A stretch of DNA of 41,176 nucleotides from the NCBI GenBank assembly GCA_017303995.1, contig JAFLBE010000040.1, positions 1-41,176 of the forward strand. Reading direction: 5' to 3'. Below, in pieces: positions 24,216 to 32,850 of this stretch. Below the pieces are notes generated by a model. The model saw only the letters and a list, made by a program, of their open reading frames with translations. It was not told the DNA's origin and searched no databases. Position numbers and translations under genes: made by a program. This stretch comes from Bacteroidota bacterium. Lineage in GTDB: Bacteria; Bacteroidota; JABWAT01. Each line of letters opens with the position of its first letter. Position 1 is the first letter of the stretch.

Positions 24216-25073
24216 ATGACTTCATCAGAATCTCAAACACTTTCAATTGCTTCTGTTCAGTTAAATTCACGGTTGCTTGATTTACATTCAAACCTGAAAA
24301 AACATGTTCAGCTTGCATCAGAGGCAATTGCAAAAGGTGCAAAAATCATTGTTTTCCCTGAGCTAAGTTTATCAGGCTATAATATTCAGGATGCAGTCTT
24401 TGATATTGCCATAACTGTTTCAAATCCACTTTTTGATGAACTGAAACCCCTGTCCTTTTCTGCTTCAATTTTATTTGGTGCTCCAGAACGGGGACGGGAT
24501 GGCGAACTTTTCAATTCTGCTTTTCTGATTGAAAAAGGTACAATTTCTGTAGTCCACAGAAAACGATATTTACCAACATACAATGTTTTTGATGAATCCA
24601 GGTTTTTTACAAGAGGGAATGAAATTAATGTATTTTCGACTGAGGCCGGTAAAGTTGGTGTTTTAATCTGTGAAGATTCCTGGCATCCTTCTCTTGGTTA
24701 CCTTTTGGCACATCAGGGCATGGATATTCTGATTATAATGGCAGCTTCACCTTATCGGAGTGAACTTGCATCAGAAACACTGGATATCTCATCAAAGTGG
24801 AAAATTATTTGTCAATCGTATGCAACGACGCTTTCATTACCGGTCATTTTCTGCAACCGGACCGGGTCTGAAGATGGTGTATTGTTTTGGGGTGGGTCTG
24901 CTGCATACAAAGCCGGTGGACAGGAAACTGGTAAACTTCCCTTATTTGAGGAAGGGATATTATTTTCCACTTTTTCAGCGGTTGACAGAAACCGGGAACG
25001 GTTTGCTTCTTCCCATTTTCTCGATGAAGATTTACTCTGGCAACATCATGAATTGGGTAAATTGATAAGGTAA
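24216..25073 (+). CDS. Carbon-nitrogen hydrolase (nitrilase superfamily), similar to the glutaminase domain of NAD synthetase
   Basis: A 285-residue hydrolase from ATG 24216; a TTG at 24195 in frame would add seven residues. The Glu-Lys-Cys triad is visible: Glu49 in VFPELSLSGY, Lys116 in HRKRYLPTY, Cys152 in VLICEDSWHP. The PTYNVFDESRFF and CEDSW context most resembles the glutaminase domain of glutamine-dependent NAD synthetase, which releases ammonia from glutamine. The synthetase domain is absent. It may therefore be a stand-alone amidase or a partner of a separate NadE. It is the last gene of the lemA operon (24 nt after the lipoprotein). The functional link is unclear. Confidence 0.88.
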   Translation: MTSSESQTLSIASVQLNSRLLDLHSNLKKHVQLASEAIAKGAKIIVFPELSLSGYNIQDAVFDIAITVSNPLFDELKPLSFSASILFGAPERGRDGELFNSAFLIEKGTISVVHRKRYLPTYNVFDESRFFTRGNEINVFSTEAGKVGVLICEDSWHPSLGYLLAHQGMDILIIMAASPYRSELASETLDISSKWKIICQSYATTLSLPVIFCNRTGSEDGVLFWGGSAAYKAGGQETGKLPLFEEGILFSTFSAVDRNRERFASSHFLDEDLLWQHHELGKLIR

Positions 25074-25281
25074 CCCGGTTAAGTTCTTTCCTTTCTGAAA
25101 CTCTCTTTTTTCTCAGATTTTTTGGTTCTTCTTTTCCCAGTTATTTCATGCCAAAAACGATCATTTATTTTAAGTAACCTTTATATTATATTAGAATCTA
25201 TGCATTTGAGATTTTAGAAAGGCATATCACTTCATATTTGTTGTATATTTACTATCTGACTAATTTACAGATATTTATTTA

Positions 25282-28200
25282 ATGAAATTTAATAGTTTAT
25301 TTCTCAATTCCGCAATAATTTCAGTTTTTTTGAGTTTTGGATGTTTTGCCCAAACCGTAAAATTTGAACATTTAGGTCCTGACGAGGGACTGACCGTTGG
25401 AATTATTAATGGAACCGTTCAGGATAAAACCGGCTTTTTATGGATTGCCTCACCTGATGGTCTTTACCGCTACGACGGGTATTCTTTTCGTCCTTTCAAG
25501 CACCATCCTACCGATATCAATTCGATTCTGGATAACAATATTCTAAGCATCTTCCTGGATCGTGATGGGATGATCTGGTTGGGCACAGCTGGCGGCGGAT
25601 TGAACAGGTTTGATCCGGTAAATGAAACCTTTACCCATTATATCAGTAATTTTAATGATAGTGAAGCCCTTAGCAATATTACAGTAAGGGGAATTGCTCA
25701 GGATTCACAAGGAAATATTTGGGTTACAACGGCTTACGGGCTAAACAAACTAAATCAAAAAACAGGGAAATTCACACGGTATTTCCACGATCCTGATAAT
25801 ACTAACTCACCAAGTACGAATGATCTTCGCCCTATTGTCATTGACAGTAATGATATACTGTACATGGGAACAGATGATGCCGAGGGGTTAAACCAATTTG
25901 ATATCAAAAATAATCAATTCACCATTTACCGGCATAAACAATCAAATCCAAAAAGTATTTCAAATAATGCCGTAAGAGCTGTTTACCTTACAACTGACGG
26001 GCTTTTATATATTGGAACTGATGGCGGCGGGTTAAACCGTTTTGATCAGTCTGATGGTACTTTTACACGAATTCTTCACCGAAATGACCCAACCATCCAT
26101 CTTGCTGATGAGCGTGTCGTCTCTATTTTGGAAGATAGCCGCGGAATTATCTGGTTTGGATCAATTGGTGGCGGAATTTCAACCTATAACCGGAAAACTG
26201 GTGAAATTCATCATTACAAGAATGATCCGTCAAAACAAGGAACCTTAAGTCACGACTGGATTACAGCTATTTTGGAAAGCCGGTCAAAAATTATCTGGAT
26301 TTCAACTTCAGGTGGCGGGATTAATAAATATTCGCCCTTAAAGGAGAAATTCAGACACTTTAAACACAGCGAGAAGAATCCAAATTCGTTAAGTTCCAAT
26401 ACGATCAGAGCAATTTATCAGGATTTAAATGGCGATATCTGGATTGGAACAATTGGCGGGGGAATAAATAAATTCAACCCTCAAACCAGTAGTTTTAAAC
26501 GGTTTCTCAATGAACCCGGAAATCCTTTCAGTTTATCAATAAATGATGTTTCGGCATTTTGGCAGGATGATCCGGACATCCTTTGGGTTGGAACCTGGCG
26601 TGGCGGACTCAATAAACTGGATTTGAAATCGAACAAATTTTCAAGCTATAACAGTATGGAGTCAGATCCGGCTACGATTTCTGATGACCGGATTCAGGCA
26701 ATTATAAAAACAACAAATGGTAGCTATTGGATCGGGACAGAAAATGGTTTGAACCGTTTCAACCCGGAAACCATTAAGTTCAAGCGATATTTTTCAGATC
26801 CGGCCGATCAGGGAACCCTGAGTGATAGCCGTATTCAGACCCTTTTTGAGGATAATGAACGTCAATTATGGGTTGGAACATGGAATGGTCTGAACAGGTT
26901 AAATGAATCAACCGGAAAAGTAACCCGATATTTATTTGAGAAAAATAAAACAAGGGGAATAAATGTAGCCAGTGTTATTTCTATTGTTGATGCTGGAAAT
27001 GGATTTTTATGGTTGGGAACCTATGGTGGAGGACTCAATTATTTCAATAAAAGTACTGGGATTATTGAAAAGACATACACTGAAAATGAAGGGCTTACAA
27101 GTAATCTCATTTTTGGTCTGTTGATGGATAAAACCGGAAATATCTGGATCAGTACTTCCCGTGGACTTTCCCGATTTAACCCAGTTAATGAATCGTTTCG
27201 GAATTATGATGAACTAGATGGATTGCAGTCAAGTGAATTCTATTGGGGAGCCTATTTCAAAACCCATGAAGGTCAGATGTTATTTGGCGGATTAAATGGT
27301 GTAAATTTATTCTACCCCGATAGCGTATATGATAATATCCATATTCCACCGCTGGTTCTGACTGCATTTAAAAAGTTTGATAAACCTGTAAGTTTAGGAC
27401 AACCGCTTTCAGAATTGAAAACAATTGAACTTACCCATAGTGAAAACTTTTTTTCATTTGAGTTTGCTGCACTTGACTTTAATAACCCTGAAAAGAATTT
27501 GTATGCCTATAAACTTGAAGGGTTTAACGAAGATTGGATTTATTGCGGAAATAGCAGGGTTGCAACCTATACCAACCTTGATGGTGGTGAATATACCTTT
27601 AGAGTGATTGGATCGAACAGCGATAATGTATGGAACATGGAAGGTCTTACAATCAAAGTCATTGTTCATCCACCTTTTTATCAAACCTATTGGTTTCGAA
27701 TGGCTTTAATTCTGCTGATTGCAGGTGCCTTTTATGCCTGGTACAGAGCCCGGATTATTTCAATTCAATCGCAGAAGGTTAAACTTGAACATCAGGTTAA
27801 CGAGCGGACCCATGAGCTTGAAATTAAAACCGAAAGTCTCGAAAAGATCAATTCAATTGTGAAATCAATCAATTCTGAATTGAATTTTACAAATCTGCTT
27901 CAGTCTCTTTTAGGTGAAATTTCTGTTTTAAAAGGTGTCCAGTTTTCTATGGCGTTGGTGCTGGAAAGGGATTTAAGGCGGTTTACCGTCAGAGCTGTTT
28001 CTGGGATAAAAACAGAAATTCTTACCCAGTTAAAACCTGATGAACTTCAAAATAATCTGATCAGGGATGCAGAAGTATTGTATGAAGATATTTACAAACA
28101 GACAGGCAGCAAAAACCAACTTGAAATTTTTAACAAGGAAGGTTTTCCTCCTGCAGTAACGGTTACGATTCCCATGCTGGTTGCCACAAATATTGAAGGT

Positions 28201-29040
28201 TATCTGATATTCGGAAATTGGACTGAACCCGATGCATTTTCTTCTGCTGATATTGAGTTTCTTGAAAATTTAAAGGAACACATTCTTACCGCCTTCATCA
28301 AGACCCGTTTGATGGAAGAGCTTTCATTTCTCAATGAAAAGAAAAATGAATTTCTTGGAATTGCTGCACACGATTTAAGAAACCCGTTAACAGTAATCAT
28401 GAATTATGTCACATTGGTTATTCAGCAGATAAATTCAGGGCAGATAGACAAGGAAAAATCAGTCAGGGATCTTGAAAAAGTACTTACCGTAACCCAGCAA
28501 ATGTCCAGAATGATTACAGCTTTTCTTGATATAACAGCAATTGAATCGGGTAAATTGGTGCTAAACATCAGACAGGATAGTATTCTTGATATTTTGAAAG
28601 AATCTGAAAACTTTTATCTGAGACTGGCTTCACAAAAGGGAATTCAAATTTCATATTCTCTTGAAGAATCTGAAGATACAGAGATGATCGATAGAGATCG
28701 TATTTCTGAAGTTATCGATAACCTGGTTTCCAATGCAATTAAATACACTCAACCCGGTGGTGAGATTAAAATCAGGTTTTCATCAACCAGCAGGGAAGTT
28801 GTGGTTCAGGTCGAAGATAACGGTCAGGGACTTTCAGAAGCTGATTTGCGAGATATTTTTAAGAGCTATAAAAAACTCAGTGCACGTCCGACTGGTGGTG
28901 AGTCAAGTACCGGCCTGGGATTGGCAATTGTTAAAAAAATTATTGACATGCATCATGGCAAGGTTTGGGTTGAAAGTGAAAAAAATAAAGGTGCAATTTT
29001 TAGTTTTTCAATTCCAAGAATCTGGAGCCAACCTTTTTAA
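25282..29040 (+). CDS. Sensor histidine kinase with periplasmic two-propeller, Y_Y_Y domain and GAF
   Basis: A 1252-residue protein. The signal peptide ends in SFGCFAQ. About 14 Reg_prop blades (~25-680) repeat patterns such as GFLWIASPDGLYRYD, GMIWLGTAGGGLNRFD and GNIWISTSRGLSRFN, giving two 7-bladed propellers. A Y_Y_Y domain (~710-795, KNLYAYKLEGFNEDW) comes next, then a membrane helix (~804-822), a coiled coil, a GAF-like region (~865-1010), HisKA with His1030 in AAHDLRNPLT, and HATPase motifs NLVSNAIKYTQPGG, VEDNGQGLS and STGLGLAIVKK. Unlike classical hybrid two-component systems of Bacteroidota, it ends after the kinase with no receiver or AraC domain. It must use a separate regulator, and none is adjacent in the same orientation. 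Confidence 0.93.
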   Translation: MKFNSLFLNSAIISVFLSFGCFAQTVKFEHLGPDEGLTVGIINGTVQDKTGFLWIASPDGLYRYDGYSFRPFKHHPTDINSILDNNILSIFLDRDGMIWLGTAGGGLNRFDPVNETFTHYISNFNDSEALSNITVRGIAQDSQGNIWVTTAYGLNKLNQKTGKFTRYFHDPDNTNSPSTNDLRPIVIDSNDILYMGTDDAEGLNQFDIKNNQFTIYRHKQSNPKSISNNAVRAVYLTTDGLLYIGTDGGGLNRFDQSDGTFTRILHRNDPTIHLADERVVSILEDSRGIIWFGSIGGGISTYNRKTGEIHHYKNDPSKQGTLSHDWITAILESRSKIIWISTSGGGINKYSPLKEKFRHFKHSEKNPNSLSSNTIRAIYQDLNGDIWIGTIGGGINKFNPQTSSFKRFLNEPGNPFSLSINDVSAFWQDDPDILWVGTWRGGLNKLDLKSNKFSSYNSMESDPATISDDRIQAIIKTTNGSYWIGTENGLNRFNPETIKFKRYFSDPADQGTLSDSRIQTLFEDNERQLWVGTWNGLNRLNESTGKVTRYLFEKNKTRGINVASVISIVDAGNGFLWLGTYGGGLNYFNKSTGIIEKTYTENEGLTSNLIFGLLMDKTGNIWISTSRGLSRFNPVNESFRNYDELDGLQSSEFYWGAYFKTHEGQMLFGGLNGVNLFYPDSVYDNIHIPPLVLTAFKKFDKPVSLGQPLSELKTIELTHSENFFSFEFAALDFNNPEKNLYAYKLEGFNEDWIYCGNSRVATYTNLDGGEYTFRVIGSNSDNVWNMEGLTIKVIVHPPFYQTYWFRMALILLIAGAFYAWYRARIISIQSQKVKLEHQVNERTHELEIKTESLEKINSIVKSINSELNFTNLLQSLLGEISVLKGVQFSMALVLERDLRRFTVRAVSGIKTEILTQLKPDELQNNLIRDAEVLYEDIYKQTGSKNQLEIFNKEGFPPAVTVTIPMLVATNIEGYLIFGNWTEPDAFSSADIEFLENLKEHILTAFIKTRLMEELSFLNEKKNEFLGIAAHDLRNPLTVIMNYVTLVIQQINSGQIDKEKSVRDLEKVLTVTQQMSRMITAFLDITAIESGKLVLNIRQDSILDILKESENFYLRLASQKGIQISYSLEESEDTEMIDRDRISEVIDNLVSNAIKYTQPGGEIKIRFSSTSREVVVQVEDNGQGLSEADLRDIFKSYKKLSARPTGGESSTGLGLAIVKKIIDMHHGKVWVESEKNKGAIFSFSIPRIWSQPF

Positions 29041-29055
29041 TCTGACATCCAGATT

Positions 29056-29073
29056 CAATCTTTGATTGTTTTT
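29056..29073 (+). terminator. Weak terminator between convergent genes
   Basis: CAATC-TTT-GATTG (29056-29068) followed by a T-run. The stem is short (5 bp); it sits in the 49-nt gap between the kinase gene (plus) and the CotH-type gene (minus). Confidence 0.4.
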
Positions 29074-29089
29074 AATTTAACTTTCAGCC

Positions 29090-32000
29090 TCACTTCAACA
29101 ATATCATCCGGTTCATTTTTACAAGTGAGCCTGATTTTAACCTGATCAGATAAACTCCACTTGCCAAACCAGCCGCATTCCAGTTCACAGAATGGAATCC
29201 CTGCCCCTGTTTTTCTTCCACCAAAGTGATTATTTTTTGCCCGATCACCGAATAGACTGACAGTTCGGTAAATCCCTGAACCGGTAAAGAATAAGTAATT
29301 GTCGTCGATGGATTAAAGGGGTTTGGATAGTTTTGAAACAGTGAAAAAAGTTGGTTTTCTCTGTCGTTTACTGAAACTGGAATCCATTGTGAATTTGTAA
29401 ACCCCGGAGTACCCGACTCTGCTTTTGATGAAATCCAGGCTGAAGGTAAATTATTTTCATTTAGTGGATTAATAAGTTCAAGTGTGAACCCTGTACTTCC
29501 GATTTGCGGCCATGGTGAGGTTGTTCCAAAGAAAACTTCATCAACCAGATTGCCCGAGCCATCCTTCAGAAAAAGAGTTTCTCCTGCCGAAGAAAGGCCA
29601 AAGTCAAAATTGCCAATCCGATTTGAAATAGTTGGATGTAAACGGTCGAATTTTAATGTGTCTTTGCAAAGGATAAGAAAACCTTTGGGCTCAAGTACAA
29701 GGCCTTCGGGAAAAACAAATCCTGTTGAATCAGTAAAATCACTGAACGTCCAACCATCCAAAGAAATTGCATTTAGCCCTGAGTTATGAATTTCTACCCA
29801 ATCTTCAGTATTGAAGTCAGTCGCTGATTGATAATTTATTTCATTTAAGACAACGGGTAATTGGGTTTCGGTAGAATCTTCAGAAAAATAGGCAGTTAAC
29901 GTCTGATCACCACCAGGAACGATTGTAAGTTCAGGCGAGTAGACAGTCGTTTCATTTTTTCCGCCAGATAAATATCCCGACAATTTTAAATCAAAACTTA
30001 AATCTGAACTGGTTTCACCTGACTGATGAATTTCAGCGGCAATTACATTTGTGCCTTCAACAAATTTTTCTGCTGGGATCGAAAAGGTAACAAATTCGTT
30101 CTCAACACCAGAAAATCCAAGTGCCGGGGTTGAAAAAGTGATAGGTCCGGTTGGCATATTCACTCTTAAAATTTCATTGCCATTCAGGTAAATAACCGCA
30201 CCGTCATCTGCAATCAGATCAAGTGAAACGGTTTTTAAGGTCGCATCAGGTTCAAGCGTAAATTTTGTTCTGAAGTAGGCTGTCATGTATTTGCTCTGAC
30301 TATTGGGTCCGAAACTGATAACCGTAGATTCGTCTCCTTCACCATAGCCAAACTGTGACGTTCCTGATGCCCAGCCACTCTCATCAAATCCTGAACTCAT
30401 CCAGGCAACATTTGGAAGTCCGTTTTTATCATAATAATGCCAGGTTGAGCCGGAAGAGATAAAATCTTGTTTTTGGGTTTCAGTAGCTGAAATTCCCCAA
30501 TGTGAGAAGGTGCTTCCGTGAAAGGGAACAACCGAAATTTTTAAAGGAATATCATTGAAAAAGGTTCCAGTAAACCCATTGGGAACTGATTTATTGACAA
30601 CCTGAAACGCACCTGATCCTTCTTTTTCAGATTTCACAGTTAATTTAGATGCACCTGATAATCCAAATTTCTGAAAAATATGGGCATTTGAATTTGCTGC
30701 CCGTTCCGTTGCAAATGTCCGCATGTTACCAACATGTGACTGCCATTCTTCTATAGAGTTAAATGTTGGTTTTGGCCATCCTTCCTTTGAATCCGGATCA
30801 ATTTTTCCGCCCCATTTCTGGATGTGCCTTGGAATTTCCGGGGAAAGACGGGAAGAGAATCTATCGATAAAAGAGATTAGTCTCTCAGGATTAAAAGTCA
30901 CATTGGTATGCCAGGCGTAACGCTGAATAAACTCATTTTTAAAGTCGGGGTTTTTTAAAAGATTTCTGAACAGTTTTGTAGACCAATCCGGATTCGGCCA
31001 GCCGGGTCCGTTGATTTGGGTCGTTTTGGCAATCATGTCTTCATTTAGCCAGATTAAAGTGAAACATTGATCCATATCAAAATTGATCCAACGCCATTTT
31101 GCGAATTCGCCTGAATTTGCCTTCCAGAATTTTATGTTATTGCCTGGCCAATCTCTTTCAGCGAGGTAAATGTGACCGGTCATGTAGTCGATGTATTGGT
31201 CTACATCCATTTGGGTTTTGATGTAGTCGTAGTTTGCCTTCAACGCCATGTTTTTCTGATCAGTATAGGTAACCATTGCAGAATAGCTGGTTGCACTTCC
31301 TACAGTTGCCCAGCCTTGTCCTTCCAGAATGTTTACCTCATCAGGGTTCACACCGAAATGATTTGAAAAGTAATGTTCATCAATTTTTTCTCTGAGATTA
31401 TGGATTCCCCAATAAACTCCGTTAATAAAAACAAGTGCCGGTCGGTAAGCCTGAATTTCAGCATCCATAAATTCGGGAAGAACACTGTGAGAAAGAGCAT
31501 CGCGAAAGAAAGTAAAAACCTGATCATCTGAAGAACTTCTCAGCAGAAAGGATTCATATTTTTTGAAACTGCGATCCGGGAAAATTGGATAATCGAACGA
31601 TCCTTTTCCGTAATTATTTCTTGCGAAAAGGGCAAATGATTTTTGCGGATAACGGGTTCTTGAACATCCGCCAAAAATCTTTATTCCAGCTTCCTGATTC
31701 AGGCCTTGTTCACCTGTTGATTCATATAATTCGACGTTTACAGGTCTTTCCCAATCCTGGTTGAGATTTCTTGGAGTCTGATCACAGGCACCGGCGATTC
31801 CATTGGTACCGGTGACATAAATCCCGATTTTATCATCAAAAAGATTTGCCGGATTGGTTACCAGGGAGATGACGGGGAGTGTTGTAGTTTCGTTTATAAA
31901 AAAGGTGTTTGTTAAGACAGGACCTGAAATAAACCCGGCTTTAATTGCAATTGCCCTGACAGCGGTTGTTTTTGTCAGAGATAATGGGGTTGTATACTTG

Positions 32001-32635
32001 TTTGTTGCGGGAGTTGGTTCCGTCCCGTCAAGTGTGTAGAAGATGTCTGCATCAGCGTCAATTGAAAGAGTCAATTGCTGGGTTCCGGTGAAAAATCCGC
32101 CCTGAATCGAAAAAACAGGATCGGGAAGCAGCCCTGATGATGAGGATGAACTGTTTATTTTCCCTGGAGTTGGAATGGGAAAGTAACCCCAGTTTTCAGG
32201 TTGGGAAAGAATCCGTCCGAATGAAATATCATCTGATTGTTTTCCGAAAGTCAGAGAATCGGCAATTGTACTGTCAGGGTTAACGAGGGAAATGAATTCA
32301 CCCGATTTTGAAAGTTTAAAGTTGGTATGAAATCCTGTGTTTTGTCCGTCGGCATAGACGAGAAGGTAAGTTCCTGCGTTTAAAAATGTATTAGCCGGAA
32401 ATTTCCATTTTGTTAAAGAATCGTTTTCATCTGTGAGAAAATACCCTGTTAGATTCGCATTACTGCTACCTGGGTTGTAAAGTTCAATCCAATCTGAATG
32501 TTCACCAAAAACAGTGACAAGTCCCTGAGAGTTGGAAGCAAGAATTTCATTTATAACCACATTTTGGGCTTGGGAAGGAATAAACTGAAAAAGAAAAAAA
32601 ATATGGATAAATGCGAACTTTATTGCTGATTTCAT
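29090..32635 (-). CDS. Secreted CotH-type protein with lamin-tail domains and type IX-like sorting domain
   Basis: A 1181-residue protein. The signal peptide is FAFIHIFFLFQFIPSQA. A lamin-tail domain spans ~24-150 (NVVINEILASNSQG, SDWIELYNPG). A chitobiase-type beta segment spans ~170-245 (FYTLDGTEPT). A CotH kinase-like domain spans ~250-600, with RYPQKSFALFAR, YESFLLRSSSDD, FINGVYWGIHNLREKIDEHY and, near 517, INFDMDQCF in the position of the metal-binding D-x-D. Further beta domains and a second lamin-tail domain (~950-1065, EDWVEIHNSGLNAISLDGW) lead to the sorting domain (YPNPFNPSTTITYSL, ASGVYLIRL). CotH proteins phosphorylate proteins in spore coats or effectors. For secreted versions the substrate is unknown. 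It is convergent with the kinase gene at 25282. Confidence 0.9.
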   Translation of the reverse strand: MKSAIKFAFIHIFFLFQFIPSQAQNVVINEILASNSQGLVTVFGEHSDWIELYNPGSSNANLTGYFLTDENDSLTKWKFPANTFLNAGTYLLVYADGQNTGFHTNFKLSKSGEFISLVNPDSTIADSLTFGKQSDDISFGRILSQPENWGYFPIPTPGKINSSSSSSGLLPDPVFSIQGGFFTGTQQLTLSIDADADIFYTLDGTEPTPATNKYTTPLSLTKTTAVRAIAIKAGFISGPVLTNTFFINETTTLPVISLVTNPANLFDDKIGIYVTGTNGIAGACDQTPRNLNQDWERPVNVELYESTGEQGLNQEAGIKIFGGCSRTRYPQKSFALFARNNYGKGSFDYPIFPDRSFKKYESFLLRSSSDDQVFTFFRDALSHSVLPEFMDAEIQAYRPALVFINGVYWGIHNLREKIDEHYFSNHFGVNPDEVNILEGQGWATVGSATSYSAMVTYTDQKNMALKANYDYIKTQMDVDQYIDYMTGHIYLAERDWPGNNIKFWKANSGEFAKWRWINFDMDQCFTLIWLNEDMIAKTTQINGPGWPNPDWSTKLFRNLLKNPDFKNEFIQRYAWHTNVTFNPERLISFIDRFSSRLSPEIPRHIQKWGGKIDPDSKEGWPKPTFNSIEEWQSHVGNMRTFATERAANSNAHIFQKFGLSGASKLTVKSEKEGSGAFQVVNKSVPNGFTGTFFNDIPLKISVVPFHGSTFSHWGISATETQKQDFISSGSTWHYYDKNGLPNVAWMSSGFDESGWASGTSQFGYGEGDESTVISFGPNSQSKYMTAYFRTKFTLEPDATLKTVSLDLIADDGAVIYLNGNEILRVNMPTGPITFSTPALGFSGVENEFVTFSIPAEKFVEGTNVIAAEIHQSGETSSDLSFDLKLSGYLSGGKNETTVYSPELTIVPGGDQTLTAYFSEDSTETQLPVVLNEINYQSATDFNTEDWVEIHNSGLNAISLDGWTFSDFTDSTGFVFPEGLVLEPKGFLILCKDTLKFDRLHPTISNRIGNFDFGLSSAGETLFLKDGSGNLVDEVFFGTTSPWPQIGSTGFTLELINPLNENNLPSAWISSKAESGTPGFTNSQWIPVSVNDRENQLFSLFQNYPNPFNPSTTITYSLPVQGFTELSVYSVIGQKIITLVEEKQGQGFHSVNWNAAGLASGVYLIRLKSGSLVKMNRMILLK

Positions 32636-32850
32636 TTGTAATCGTTTTCTAGGTTTTATTGCGATTTAATAACTAAATGGCCACCAAAACCGTGCCAGAC
32701 AAAAAAGCCCTTTAAATGGATTGTGACGAATAAAGAGGTTGAAAAAAGAGATCATTTTGATAACCCATTATCAGGTTGATAAAGAAAATCTGCCCCTTTC
32801 CACACCTGCATTCAACTTGAAATTTTCTAATAAATTTCGCACCATCCAAA

